Shown piece by piece: positions 38,738 to 49,164 of a DNA stretch of 64,000 nt. The notes below the pieces were generated by a model that saw only the letters and a list, made by a program, of their open reading frames with translations, did not search any database and was not told the origin of the DNA. The DNA lies in the NCBI RefSeq assembly GCF_000014865.1, contig NC_008576.1, positions 3,005,501-3,069,500 on the forward strand, given 5' to 3'. Origin of the DNA: Magnetococcus marinus MC-1. GTDB lineage: Bacteria; Pseudomonadota; Magnetococcia; Magnetococcales; Magnetococcaceae. Within the stretch, counting starts at the first letter, position 1, and each line of letters opens with the position of its first letter. Position numbers and translations under genes: made by a program.

Positions 38738-41700
38738 CTATTTTAAAATAGCGGCGTCCAAATGTTTAGAGGCCGCCTCAAACTCATAATCCTGCAATAA
38801 ATGTTTCACTTGATCCAAATCTTTTTTAAACCGCTCCTCCAGCACCCCCCCTTGCAGCTCTTCCGCACGCTCTACCGCATCGGTCTGCCCGCCATCAATG
38901 AGCCTTTTGAGCTCGACCAATTTCTCCAGCATCTCCCCCCTATCCAACAGCGCACCTTGGGCTTGGGAGGGCGATTCAACCGCAGCCCCCCCCAGCGTTT
39001 GCAGACGTTCCAGCACCGCCTCCATCTCTTCTGCCAACAGCGGGTACAAGCGGCTAATGGCTAAAGGGCGAGCCTGTTCCCCATGTCGCTCCATACGTTT
39101 TGCCAAAGCATATAACTTCATGGCACCCATGCCTCCGGCCACTCCCGCCAACCTATGGGCTAGCGCCGCCACCTCGGCCATGGCACCCCGAGCTATCATG
39201 GCCCCTAATAGCTCCAGATCACGAGCATGATCTTCCACAAACAGCTGCAACAAACGCCTGAGCAACACCCGGTTACCTGCCCCTTGGGCCAACGCCCAGC
39301 GCAAATAAAAGTGGCGATCCTCTTGGGGCAATACCACCGCATCGGCATCCGCCCCGCCCTCTGTCGTGCCAGCGCATTGATCCCGCAGGGCGTGCTGTAG
39401 CGTTGCCATAAGGGTTAACCCCTCCACCGGCACCAACAGCCAATCATCCGCCCACACCGGACGCTCAACCGTGGCATGGCCCTCATGCTCAACCAAAACG
39501 GTATAACAACGGGGCAGAGGGGAAGAAGAAAGGCTTTCATAACCCTGACGGTCTACCAACACCACCTCTGGCTGCCAACGGTTAAGATCTTCACGGCCAG
39601 TCGCAAGCTGCTCGACCAGAGCGCCACTTTGCTGCAACATCTGCTCAATTTCATCCCCTAGGCTGCCACCGCCCAAGGCCATAAGAATCCGTCTACCCAT
39701 CAGCACAGGAGCCCGTCCACTGCGGGCTGCATCATGGCTTGCCCTCCCCCTTTGCTGCGGCCCTAACCACTGGGTGATTTTGGCAAACAGCAACGGTGGA
39801 TCAATCGGCTTACCCAGATGGTCGTTCATCCCCCCATCCAAACATTTTTGCCGATCATCGGCCATGGCGTGGGCCGTCATCGCAATAATTGGGATATGTT
39901 GCCAACGGGGATCGGCGCGGATCGCTTGAGTGGCAGAAAAGCCATCCATCACCGGCATCTGGATATCCATAAAGATGAGATCCACAGACGCTTCTTGCAA
40001 CAGATCCAAGGCATGCTGCCCATGATCCGCCGTAATAACCTGTAGTTTGGCCAACGAGAGCATCTCACGCGCCAACGCTTGATTGATGGGGTGGTCCTCC
40101 ACCAACAGCACCCGATAACCTGACAGGTCTGGGACCGTATACCCCCACCCAGCATCCCCAGAAGGGGCTTCTTGCGGGGCGCCATGCAAACCGATCATGA
40201 TGGCACCGAATAAATTTGCAGGGGTTGTGGGTTTCTCCAAAAAGCCCGCAAAGCCCGGCTCGGAGACCGCTGTGTGGCTATCTTCTTGACCATATGCGGC
40301 GGCCATAATCATGACTGGCGTTCTTTGCGCGCGAACCCCTTGCAAGTGCCGTATCTGCTCGCTAGCCTGAAGGCCATCCATCTGTGGCATATGCCAATCC
40401 ATCAAGATCAAATCGTAGGGCTGCCCCTGTTGCAGAGCACTCTCCACCAGCGCCACACCCGTCGGCCCCTCCGCAGCCAGATCCACCCAATAGCCAAAGG
40501 ATTTCAACATACGCTGCAAAACCTCGCGCACGGTCTGGTTATCGTCCACCACCAATACCCGCAGGTTCAAAGAGGTTTGATCAACCCTTTCAAGCGCCGG
40601 CGCCTGGTGGATTGGCAGAGAGACCGTAAAGTAAAAACGGCTCCCTTCAGACAACCTGCTCTCGACCTGTAAGTGGCCCCCCATCATCTTGACCAAGTTT
40701 TGGCAGATACTCAAACCCAGCCCCGTGCCCCCATAGCGACGGGTCATGGAGTCATCCCCTTGTTGAAATGGGGTAAAAAGTCGCTGAAGTTGGGCATCCT
40801 CCATGCCAATACCGCTATCACGTACCTCGAAGTACAGGGTGACACGCCCGTCAAACACCCCTTGCAGTTTGACCGAGAGCACCACCTCGCCCTGTTCGGT
40901 AAATTTAACGGCATTGTTGACCAAATTGGTCAATATCTGGCTAATACGCAGCGGATCACCCACCACAGTTTGCGGCACCTGAGGCTCTAAGTCGATAACC
41001 AGCTCTACATTTTTATCCTGCGCTTTCAAGCCTTGTAGTCGCATTACACGACTTATAAGCTCATCTAGTTTAAAGGGGATATCCTCAAAATGAAGTTTAC
41101 CCGCCTCAATTTTAGAGACATCCAAAATATCATTAATAATGCCCAACAAGGTATCGGCTGCCACCTGAATATGGCCCAAATAGTCCCGTAATTTCGGCTC
41201 GACCGTCATCCGTTGCGCCAAATGACACATGCCGACAATGGCGTTTATGGGGGTACGGATTTCATGGCTCATATTGGCTAAAAAGCTGCTTTTGGCACGG
41301 TTGGCTAAATCGGCACTCTCTTTGGCATGCGCCAGCCGCTCTTGATCCTCCTTCATCTGGCTAATATCTTCTTTAATGCCAAGATAGTGAGTGATCTGGC
41401 CATCGGCGGAACGCACCGCCGAAATAGAGACCCGCTCCCACACCAGCCCGCCGCTTTTGGTGCGGTTAAGAAACTCCCCACTCCACTCCCCACCGGCTGT
41501 AATCTGTTGCCAGAGCGCCTGATACTCCGCGCCACTGGTGTGGTCCGACGGGATCAACCCATTGGTGCGGCCAAGCACCTCATCCTCCGCAAAACCGCTG
41601 TTGTGACAGAAGGTTGGGTTAACATACTCAACACGCCCCTCCAGGTCGGTAATCACCACCGAAACCGGGGTTTGCTCCACCGCCCGGTACAACTTGGAAA

Positions 41701-44104
41701 GCTCTTCTTCAACCCGTTTACGCTGTTCAATCTCCTGGCTCAAACGCCGGTTCCAAACCAGCACCACCCCCAACACCACCGCCGCCAACAGCAATAATGT
41801 ACCCACCACCTTCCATAAATAGATCCAATCCATGGCTGTCTGCGTGCGCGGACGCATCCAACTTTGCACAATCACGCGCTTTTCAGCGGGAGGGACTGCC
41901 TGCATGACCTTATTGATAATACTCACCAACTCTGGCCAATCTGGCCGTACGCCAAAAGAGAGCTGGAGCTGCAAATCGGTGGGGGTCACCACTTGTAAGC
42001 TATCCAACGCCAACCGCTCGGTGGCAACACGAACGGCAGGAATGGTATCCAAATGCGCCGTCACCTCGCCTTGGGCAAGGGCTTGCAAGGCCTGCTCGGT
42101 AGTGGCCATATTACGCCACATGACCCATGGGTAACGTTTGGCAAGGGCGTAGGTATCCACCACCCCCTGCACCACCGAAATGGTCCGCCCTTTTAGATCT
42201 TCAATCCCCTCCACCAAGGGGCTAGCCCGGCGCATCATCATGACCAAAGGCAAGCGTAAATAGCTGCTGGTGGGCAACATACCCGTGCTTTTGGCGCTTT
42301 GTGGGGTAAGTGTCGTCAATACATCCAGTGTATCTTTTATCCGTACCCATTCGCTATCGTCTCGGATATGTTGCATCTTCATCGTTACCGTAAGATAACG
42401 ATCCAGCAGCGCGACATAATCGGCCGCGATACCCTGTTGAAACCCAGCTCGGTCTTGATAGTCATAGGGGGCCCAGTTTTCCCGCACCCCCAAACGCACT
42501 TGGGGGTGCTCTGACAACCAGCGCTGCTCACCCTTGGTCAAGGGCAATTCCAACGGTGCCTGCACACTGCCCTTAACCCACTTGGCGGCCATCTCGCGTT
42601 TTTGTGCCATGGTGATCTGGGATAAGCCCTTTTGTAAAACATCCCGCAATATAGGCCAATCTTTACGAACACCGATGGCATTGTCTGATCGGCTTAATCT
42701 GACGATCCCCATCTCTTGCACATTACTAATAATCTCTTGGTCAATAATGTAGGTGGCCACAGCCCGGTTTCCCACATACGCATAGGCATCCCCTTTGGAG
42801 ACCGCATAGAGTGCCTCGCGGGTATCACGACGCTCCAATATTTTGATGGAGGGAAAAGTGTGCCTGAGTAAATCTGCGACAAAAAAGTGCTTTTCCACCA
42901 CCACGGTTTTACCCTGAAGACTTTTTAAACCTGTGGCATAGGGTGCGTCACTACGGGCAAAAATGGCGTGGGGAATGGTCATGTAGGGTGCGGTAAACTC
43001 AAAAAAAGGACGACGGGCTTCGGTCGGGGTGATCCCCATCAAACCATCCAATTTTTTGTCGATGACCTGTTGATACAGAGTAGGCCAGGTATCGGAAACA
43101 ATCTCTAAAACCCCGCCCCCCAACATCTCATCCAACAGATGCACCGTATCGGTACCAATACCTTGTGGGCGACCTTGGGCATCGGCAAAATCAATAGGGG
43201 GCCAGCCACGCATTACACCGATACGTATTTTGGGGTGATTGCTTAACCACGCCTGCTCATGGGGGGCCAGTTGCAGCTTGACCGGAATTTTCGCCACGGG
43301 AGCTGGATGCAACTGGTTTTGTACCGGCAACCAACGGTCAAACAGGGCAATTTTCTGTTTTTCCGTCATGCTGGCCAGCCCCTTTTCTAAAATACTCACC
43401 AGCAGAGGCCAATCCTTGCGCACCCCAAAACGTTGACCATATTGCAGCCCCCCGTACGGGGCCACCACTTTTAGGTTGCTCAAGCCTTTTTGCCGAGCCG
43501 TATAGTCGCTCACCCCAATCGCCCCTACAAAGGCATCCGCCTGCCCAACAGAAACGGCCAATAGCCCTTGGGCAACACTCTCCACCATATAGGGTATACT
43601 CTCGGGGTGTTCCTGCAGGAGCTTGGCAGAGGTTGCATAATCACGCACCAAGGCCACCCGTTTGCCGACCAAATCGGCTGCGCTGCTCATGCTGCTATCA
43701 TCATTACGCGCCATTACAACCAGGGGGGTGGGCAGATAGATCTGAGTGTATTGAAGAAAACGATCTCGCTCAGGCGTTTGTACAAGGGAGGCCACAAGAT
43801 CCAGATGACGCGCCTTGGCCCCTGCCAAAATCTCTGACCAACTTAAACCGGCAACCGTTTCAAACACCAAGCCAGTCTCTGCTGCAAGCGCTTGCAGCAT
43901 CTCAGGGACAATACCCTGATAACGGCCATCCTCTATAAAACTGTAGGGGGCAAACGCCGGATCCATGCCCACACGTACCACGGGGTGTTCCGCCAACCAA
44001 GCCCGCTCGGCCTCGTTTAGCATAACACCCTCAGCAGCGGTGGCCGTGCCCAGCAAAGCCAACCATAACCACAGACTCGCCCAGATCATCCAACGGTGAG
44101 ACAT
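38738..44104 (-). CDS. Giant BvgS/EvgS-like hybrid kinase with three periplasmic binding domains
   Basis: A 1788-residue sensor. Signal peptide (1-23); three tandem SBP_bac_3 Venus-flytrap domains (about 25-262, 270-512, 518-755), each ending in a similar (K/P)DWP...VxxKxxxxxxxxK segment; TM 762-784; PAS 800-918; HisKA H947 (MSHEIRTPIN); HATPase_c 1045-1165; receiver with D1236 (LILMDWHMPQMDG); receiver with D1380 (LIFMDIQMPVMDG); a degenerate receiver-like stretch (about 1470-1570); Hpt with H1650 (AHRLAGVAGGMGA). BvgS and EvgS have two such domains, so three is an expansion. The first receiver lacks the usual Thr (MIMAAAYG). Ligands may be amino acids or related small molecules. Probably an operon with 37117-38673. 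Confidence 0.95.
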   Translation of the reverse strand: MSHRWMIWASLWLWLALLGTATAAEGVMLNEAERAWLAEHPVVRVGMDPAFAPYSFIEDGRYQGIVPEMLQALAAETGLVFETVAGLSWSEILAGAKARHLDLVASLVQTPERDRFLQYTQIYLPTPLVVMARNDDSSMSSAADLVGKRVALVRDYATSAKLLQEHPESIPYMVESVAQGLLAVSVGQADAFVGAIGVSDYTARQKGLSNLKVVAPYGGLQYGQRFGVRKDWPLLVSILEKGLASMTEKQKIALFDRWLPVQNQLHPAPVAKIPVKLQLAPHEQAWLSNHPKIRIGVMRGWPPIDFADAQGRPQGIGTDTVHLLDEMLGGGVLEIVSDTWPTLYQQVIDKKLDGLMGITPTEARRPFFEFTAPYMTIPHAIFARSDAPYATGLKSLQGKTVVVEKHFFVADLLRHTFPSIKILERRDTREALYAVSKGDAYAYVGNRAVATYIIDQEIISNVQEMGIVRLSRSDNAIGVRKDWPILRDVLQKGLSQITMAQKREMAAKWVKGSVQAPLELPLTKGEQRWLSEHPQVRLGVRENWAPYDYQDRAGFQQGIAADYVALLDRYLTVTMKMQHIRDDSEWVRIKDTLDVLTTLTPQSAKSTGMLPTSSYLRLPLVMMMRRASPLVEGIEDLKGRTISVVQGVVDTYALAKRYPWVMWRNMATTEQALQALAQGEVTAHLDTIPAVRVATERLALDSLQVVTPTDLQLQLSFGVRPDWPELVSIINKVMQAVPPAEKRVIVQSWMRPRTQTAMDWIYLWKVVGTLLLLAAVVLGVVLVWNRRLSQEIEQRKRVEEELSKLYRAVEQTPVSVVITDLEGRVEYVNPTFCHNSGFAEDEVLGRTNGLIPSDHTSGAEYQALWQQITAGGEWSGEFLNRTKSGGLVWERVSISAVRSADGQITHYLGIKEDISQMKEDQERLAHAKESADLANRAKSSFLANMSHEIRTPINAIVGMCHLAQRMTVEPKLRDYLGHIQVAADTLLGIINDILDVSKIEAGKLHFEDIPFKLDELISRVMRLQGLKAQDKNVELVIDLEPQVPQTVVGDPLRISQILTNLVNNAVKFTEQGEVVLSVKLQGVFDGRVTLYFEVRDSGIGMEDAQLQRLFTPFQQGDDSMTRRYGGTGLGLSICQNLVKMMGGHLQVESRLSEGSRFYFTVSLPIHQAPALERVDQTSLNLRVLVVDDNQTVREVLQRMLKSFGYWVDLAAEGPTGVALVESALQQGQPYDLILMDWHMPQMDGLQASEQIRHLQGVRAQRTPVMIMAAAYGQEDSHTAVSEPGFAGFLEKPTTPANLFGAIMIGLHGAPQEAPSGDAGWGYTVPDLSGYRVLLVEDHPINQALAREMLSLAKLQVITADHGQHALDLLQEASVDLIFMDIQMPVMDGFSATQAIRADPRWQHIPIIAMTAHAMADDRQKCLDGGMNDHLGKPIDPPLLFAKITQWLGPQQRGRASHDAARSGRAPVLMGRRILMALGGGSLGDEIEQMLQQSGALVEQLATGREDLNRWQPEVVLVDRQGYESLSSSPLPRCYTVLVEHEGHATVERPVWADDWLLVPVEGLTLMATLQHALRDQCAGTTEGGADADAVVLPQEDRHFYLRWALAQGAGNRVLLRRLLQLFVEDHARDLELLGAMIARGAMAEVAALAHRLAGVAGGMGAMKLYALAKRMERHGEQARPLAISRLYPLLAEEMEAVLERLQTLGGAAVESPSQAQGALLDRGEMLEKLVELKRLIDGGQTDAVERAEELQGGVLEERFKKDLDQVKHLLQDYEFEAASKHLDAAILK

Positions 44105-44760
44105 GTTTCACCCCTTCAGCACAACAGGCACCGCATGCCTTGGCTGCTTAGCCGGCACCAGAGATCTTATCTGTTACTGTAACGGCTACGGAATAATGTT
44201 TGGAGTTTTTTCCTTCGCCACACTAAAAAAATCATCATCAACCGTCACCCGCCGCTTAAAAAGTGGCCTTGGCCATTTTCCCAGCAGCCCCATTTTTTAC
44301 ACTAATTTTATGTTTTAAAAGACGTACGCACAGACTTTTCCACAAAACTGGATATTTTACTATTTTAAAATGTTATTCATTCAACCCTAAGAGAGGCCCT
44401 TTTTCTCCGCAACAAAAGCGCATGATCACTTTAAAAACAGCACCCTCCAGTCAAATAAAAGAAGCCGCTTATATAACTATTTACCAATAATTGCAGCCAC
44501 AAATACACGGCATTCATCACAGGCTTATCTTACACTTAAATATATATACACTATATCTTGTCAACACATCAATTTTGTTAGGATTAAATTTTTTAATAAC
44601 ATTGCAGGTTGTGTTCTTTTTGGTATGATAACATCATCATTATACAGTTAATCGTATACCGGCATGAATAGCGGGTATTTCGTATTAAAGGTTAACTCCC
44701 GTTAATACCCTCGATTAACCCAACAACCGCCTCATCTTTGTCACTTGCGAGGTTAGACAC
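44105..44760. other. AT-rich divergent regulatory region before odhA
   Basis: 656 bases between the giant kinase (minus) and odhA (plus), with no supported gene. It must carry promoters for both directions. A very AT-rich core spans about 44520-44600. The last 120 bases hold nested inverted repeats (44647-44719). Confidence 0.65.
44647..44719 (+). promoter_or_regulatory. Nested and competing inverted repeats upstream of odhA
   Basis: GTTAATCG (44647-44654) pairs with CGATTAAC (44712-44719), and inside it GGGTATT (44673-44679) pairs with AATACCC (44704-44710). An alternative stem GTATTAA (44682-44688)/TTAATAC (44702-44708) would exclude the second. If transcribed, these could form alternative RNA structures; as DNA they could be dyad operators. 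The last stem ends 41 bases before the odhA start. Confidence 0.4.
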
Positions 44761-47706
44761 ATGGCCGGCCAACTGGACGCACTCCTAAACGGGACCAACG
44801 CCCTCTATATCTCTGAGCTCTACGCCCGGTATTTGGATAATCCTCATGCGGTGGATGCCACCTGGGCGACCACTTTTGGCGAACTGACCGAGGATGAAAC
44901 CCCGGAAATTTTTAAAGAGATTCGTGGCGCCAGCTGGTCAAAATTGGAGTCTGGCATTCTGGGCAAACCCCTTGAACGCGACCCCGACAGCCAAACCCGT
45001 CACGCTCACTTTGTGCAAGGGGTCACACAGGTGGCCGGGACCGAGCCAGAACAGATCCGGCGGGCCACCTTGGATGCCATTCGGGCTTTAATGATGATCC
45101 GCACCTACCGAGTGCGGGGCCACCTGATCGCCAACTTTGACCCCCTCGGACTGGAGGCACGGGAACACCATCCAGAGTTAGACCCGGCCAACTATGGTTT
45201 TGCTGAAGAGGATATGGACCGCCCCATCTTTATTGATTATGTGTTGGGCTTAGAGACCGCCACCCTCAGACAGATTGTACGCCTGCTTAAAGAGACCTAC
45301 TGCGGCACCATTGGCGTTGAGTTTATGCATATTCAAGAGCCCGAAGAGAAAGCCTGGGTGCAGCGCCGTATTGAATCCATTCGCAACCGTACCCACTTCA
45401 CCCTCAAGGGCAAGCGCACCATTTTGCAACGCCTCTCCGAGTCGGAAGGGTTTGAAACCTTTCTACAGCTCAAATATACCGGCACCAAACGGTTCGGTCT
45501 GGATGGCGGTGAATCGCTGATTCCGGCCATTGAGCAAATTCTAAAACGCGGCACCCAACTGGGCCTTAAAGAGGTGGTCATTGGCATGGCCCACCGGGGA
45601 CGTTTAAACGTGCTGGCGAATATTATGCGCAAGCCCTACGCCGCCATTATGCATGAGTTCCAGGGGGGCTCCAACAAACCGGACGACGTGCAGGGTTCCG
45701 GGGATGTGCGTTATCACTTGGGGGCCTCGGCTGACCGGGTCTTTGATGACAAAAAGGTCCACCTCTCCCTCACCGCCAACCCCTCCCATCTGGAGTTGGT
45801 CAACCCCGTGGTATTGGGCAAAGTACGCGCCAAACAGCTCCAACGTGGGGATACCAGCCAACAACAGGTCATGGGGCTTATCATGCATGGCGACGCCGCC
45901 TTTGCCGGCCAGGGTTTGGTGCCTGAATCCCTGGCGCTATCGGGCTTAAAGGGCTATCAAACCGGGGGCACCATCCACCTGATTGTCAACAACCAGATCG
46001 GCTTTACCACCAACCCCCGCAACTCCCGTTCGTCGCCCTATCCGTCGGATGTAGCCAAGATGATTCAAGCCCCGATCTTTCATGTGAATGGGGATGACCC
46101 TGAGGCGGTGGTGCATGCGGCCCGCATTGCCATCGAGTATCGGCAGGCGTTCAGTAAGGATGTGGTGATTGACATGTGGTGTTACCGTCGTCACGGCCAC
46201 AATGAAGGGGATGAACCCAGCTTCACCCAGCCCATTATGTACCGTGCCATTGCCAACCACCCCACCACTCGGCAGGTCTACGCCCAAAAATTGGAGCGCG
46301 AGGGGGTACTTAAAGAGGGCGAAGGGGAGCAGATTTACAAAGAGTTCCACAATGAGCTGGAGACCTCGTTTCAAGAGGCCCAATATTTTCTGCCCACCTC
46401 GGCCGACTGGCTGGATGGTATGTGGAAAGGGGTCTCTAACCTGCGGGGCGAGGAGGAGATGCACCAGCACAAAACCTGCGTGCCAGAACGCACCCTGCGC
46501 GAGGTAGGCAAGGCGCTCTACACGCCACCCCAGGATTTTGCGGTGCACCGTAAAATAATCCGGCAGCTACGCAGCAAAGAGCAGATGTTTGAAAGCGGCG
46601 AGGGTTTTGATTGGGCCACAGGTGAGGCGCTGGCCTTTGGCACCCTATTGGTCGAGGGCATTCCCGTGCGTCTCTCGGGGCAGGATTGTGGCCGGGGCAC
46701 CTTTTCTCAGCGTCATTCGGTGTTGATCGACCAAAATGATGAGTCTCGTTATGAACCCCTGAACCATATCCGTTCGCTCCAAGCCGATTATGAGGTGATC
46801 GACAGCCCCTTAGCTGAGGCATCGGTGTTGGGCTTTGAATATGGTTACGCCTCGGCTGACCCCCATGCGCTGGTGCTGTGGGAGGCGCAGTTTGGTGATT
46901 TTGTAAATGGCGCCCAGATGATTATCGACCAGTTTATCAGCTCGGGGGAGTCTAAATGGCTGCGCCTAAACGGCATGGTCATGCTGCTGCCCCATGGTTT
47001 TGAGGGGCAGGGCCCTGAGCACTCTTCGGCCCGGCCTGAGCGATTTTTACAGCTCTGTGCCGAGGATAATCTACAGGTCTGCAATCTCACCACCCCGGCC
47101 AACTATTTTCACGCGCTACGGCGGCAAAATCACCGCAATTTCCGCAAACCGCTGGTGATTTTTACCCCAAAATCGCTGCTGCGCCATAAGCTTTGTGTCT
47201 CCAAACTCGAAGCGTTTATCAGCGGTTCATCCTTTCAACGGGTGTATGACGAGGTGGACACCCTGGTTGCCGACGAAGCGGTTAAGCGGGTGGTGCTGTG
47301 TAGTGGCAAAGTCTACTACGAACTGCTACAGACCCGCCGTGAGCAAGGGAGCAACGATGTGGCCATTGTGCGCATTGAGCAGCTCTACCCCTGGCCCCGC
47401 AACGCCCTGTTTAAGGTGCTCCAGCGTTATGCCAATGCCGAGATTGTGTGGTGCCAGGAAGAGCCCGCCAACATGGGTTATTGGAGCTTCCTCTTTCAGC
47501 GCCTGATCCATCTGCTCGAGGATTTGCAGAGCAAACAGCGTCTGCCCATCTATGCAGGACGCGGGGCTTCGGCCTCACCCGCTTCTGGGTTGGCCAGCAA
47601 ACATCTTCAAGAACAGACGCATTTGGTCCATGAAGCACTCTTTGTGCCCTTAACCGAAATCCCCCAACCGTTTCGCCGCAAAGAGACGGTACCGGTGGAA
47701 AAATAA
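44761..47706 (+). CDS. sucA: 2-oxoglutarate dehydrogenase E1 component
   Basis: Thiamine-diphosphate decarboxylase of the TCA-cycle 2-oxoglutarate dehydrogenase complex, 981 residues. The N-terminus (LYISELYARYLDNPHAVDATW) is the segment that docks E1o to the complex. Active-site regions include GMAHRGRLNVLANIM, YHLGAS, LTANPSHLELVNPVV, HGDAAFAGQG, NNQIGFTTNP, YRRHGHNEGDEPSFTQP and, in the transketolase C-terminal half, LPHGFEGQGPEHSSARPERFLQ. It is slightly longer than the E. coli protein (about 930). GAGGT precedes the ATG. First of the odhA-odhB-lpd cluster; succinyl-CoA synthetase genes are not in the window. Confidence 0.97.
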   Translation: MAGQLDALLNGTNALYISELYARYLDNPHAVDATWATTFGELTEDETPEIFKEIRGASWSKLESGILGKPLERDPDSQTRHAHFVQGVTQVAGTEPEQIRRATLDAIRALMMIRTYRVRGHLIANFDPLGLEAREHHPELDPANYGFAEEDMDRPIFIDYVLGLETATLRQIVRLLKETYCGTIGVEFMHIQEPEEKAWVQRRIESIRNRTHFTLKGKRTILQRLSESEGFETFLQLKYTGTKRFGLDGGESLIPAIEQILKRGTQLGLKEVVIGMAHRGRLNVLANIMRKPYAAIMHEFQGGSNKPDDVQGSGDVRYHLGASADRVFDDKKVHLSLTANPSHLELVNPVVLGKVRAKQLQRGDTSQQQVMGLIMHGDAAFAGQGLVPESLALSGLKGYQTGGTIHLIVNNQIGFTTNPRNSRSSPYPSDVAKMIQAPIFHVNGDDPEAVVHAARIAIEYRQAFSKDVVIDMWCYRRHGHNEGDEPSFTQPIMYRAIANHPTTRQVYAQKLEREGVLKEGEGEQIYKEFHNELETSFQEAQYFLPTSADWLDGMWKGVSNLRGEEEMHQHKTCVPERTLREVGKALYTPPQDFAVHRKIIRQLRSKEQMFESGEGFDWATGEALAFGTLLVEGIPVRLSGQDCGRGTFSQRHSVLIDQNDESRYEPLNHIRSLQADYEVIDSPLAEASVLGFEYGYASADPHALVLWEAQFGDFVNGAQMIIDQFISSGESKWLRLNGMVMLLPHGFEGQGPEHSSARPERFLQLCAEDNLQVCNLTTPANYFHALRRQNHRNFRKPLVIFTPKSLLRHKLCVSKLEAFISGSSFQRVYDEVDTLVADEAVKRVVLCSGKVYYELLQTRREQGSNDVAIVRIEQLYPWPRNALFKVLQRYANAEIVWCQEEPANMGYWSFLFQRLIHLLEDLQSKQRLPIYAGRGASASPASGLASKHLQEQTHLVHEALFVPLTEIPQPFRRKETVPVEK

Positions 47707-47781
47707 CCGATCTCAACCCGCTTGGGATCTTTAACGGATAACAGAAACCAGACGTTTTACCCATAGGAATCGAGGCTGATC

Positions 47782-49122
47782 ATGGCAACGGAAATCAAGG
47801 TGCCCACACTTGGTGAATCGGTAACCGAGGCCACTGTCGTACAGTGGCTCAAACAGGTCGGCGATGCCGTTGCTGTTGACGAGCCCTTGGTGGAGTTGGA
47901 AACCGATAAAGTTACGGTCGAGATGCCCTCGCCGGTGGCCGGAGTTATTACCGAAATTTACGCGGGTGTGGATGCCGATGTCGAGGTCGGGGCCGTGCTC
48001 TGCGTGGTGGATGCCCAGGGCAGCGCCCGCGTAGCCGTCCCCGCCAAACCGGCGGCTGAGCCTGCCCCGGCTCCAGCGGTGGCGACAGCCGCGACACCCG
48101 CGCCAGCGGTGGCTACACCGGCCCCAACCGTGCCGGTTGCCCCCCCCAGCGGCGGAGCCGCCCTCTCCCCAGCGGTGCGTAAACTGCTGGCTGAACATGG
48201 CCTAGATGCCACGCAAATACCGGCAACGGGTAGCGGTGGACGACTCACAAAAGGGGATGTATTGGCCTATCTTGAGCAGCCAAAACCTGCTCCAACGGCG
48301 GCACCAACCCCTGCTCCAACGGCGGCACCAACCCCTGCTCCAACGCCAACACCGGCCCCCGCTCCAATGGCCACCCCGGCACTCGCCCCGGCAGCGCAGC
48401 TGCCCCCCGCCGTCGAAGGCCCCCGCGAAGAGCGGGTCAAGATGTCGCGCCTGCGTCAACGCATTGCCCAGCGTTTGAAGGAGGCGCAAAACACCGCCGC
48501 CATGCTCACCACCTTTAATGAGGTAGACATGACGGCGGTTATGGCGCTGCGCAGCCAATACAAAGAGGTGTTTGAAAAGCGCAACCATGCCCGTTTGGGT
48601 TTTATGTCCTTCTTCGTTAAAGCGGCCATCTCGGCACTCCAGGAGTTTCCTGCGGTCAATGCTGAGATCCAGGGTAACGAGATTGTCTTTAAAAACTACT
48701 ATGACATTGGTGTCGCGGTGGGCTCACCCCAGGGCTTGGTGGTCCCGGTCCTACGGGGGGCGGACGCCATGTCGTTGGCGGGCATTGAATCCACCATCGC
48801 GGGCATGGGCAAACGGGCCCGTGATGGCCAACTCTCCATGGAGGAGATGAGTGGCGGCACCTTTACCATCACCAATGGCGGGATCTTTGGCTCCCTGCTC
48901 TCCACGCCCATTCTTAATACGCCCCAGTCGGCGATTTTGGGCATGCACAAAATTCAACAACGCGCCATGGTCATGCCGGATGGCTCCATCCAGGCCCGTC
49001 CCATGATGTATCTGGCACTCTCTTACGACCACCGCATTGTGGATGGTAAAGAGGCGGTGAGTTTTCTGGTGCGCATCAAAGATTGCATCGAGGATCCCGC
49101 GCGGATTCTGCTCAACGCCTAA
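47782..49122 (+). CDS. sucB: Dihydrolipoyllysine succinyltransferase (E2)
   Basis: Core acyltransferase of the complex, 446 residues. Lipoyl domain (1-78) with the lipoylated Lys in [14 protein letters not shown]; Ala/Pro linker (about 80-115); E3/E1-binding domain (about 118-158, [20 protein letters not shown]); a second Ala/Pro linker built from a 24-base repeat; catalytic domain (about 215-446) ending with [20 protein letters not shown], with the catalytic His and Asp. The single lipoyl domain and one peripheral domain are typical of E2o. GAGG lies seven bases before the ATG. A terminator-like hairpin follows at 49165-49212. Confidence 0.97.
   Translation: MATEIKVPTLGESVTEATVVQWLKQVGDAVAVDEPLVELETDKVTVEMPSPVAGVITEIYAGVDADVEVGAVLCVVDAQGSARVAVPAKPAAEPAPAPAVATAATPAPAVATPAPTVPVAPPSGGAALSPAVRKLLAEHGLDATQIPATGSGGRLTKGDVLAYLEQPKPAPTAAPTPAPTAAPTPAPTPTPAPAPMATPALAPAAQLPPAVEGPREERVKMSRLRQRIAQRLKEAQNTAAMLTTFNEVDMTAVMALRSQYKEVFEKRNHARLGFMSFFVKAAISALQEFPAVNAEIQGNEIVFKNYYDIGVAVGSPQGLVVPVLRGADAMSLAGIESTIAGMGKRARDGQLSMEEMSGGTFTITNGGIFGSLLSTPILNTPQSAILGMHKIQQRAMVMPDGSIQARPMMYLALSYDHRIVDGKEAVSFLVRIKDCIEDPARILLNA
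48286..48345 (+). repeat. 24-bp tandem repeat in the E2 linker
   Basis: The unit CCTGCTCCAACGGCGGCACC plus AACC occurs twice in full (48286-48309, 48310-48333) and once for 12 bases. It encodes PAPTAAPT units of the flexible linker, so its copy number could vary in frame. Confidence 0.85.
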
Positions 49123-49164
49123 GGGTTGCACCGGAAACGGGGTTTTGACCCATGATCCCCCGAG

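Noticed and set aside
45946-46548. 200-codon minus-strand ORF inside sucA
   Set aside because: Antisense shadow caused by the codon use of sucA; no domain match.
48286-48345. Tandem repeat in sucB as a possible mobile or satellite element
   Set aside because: It encodes the expected Ala/Pro linker of an E2 protein.
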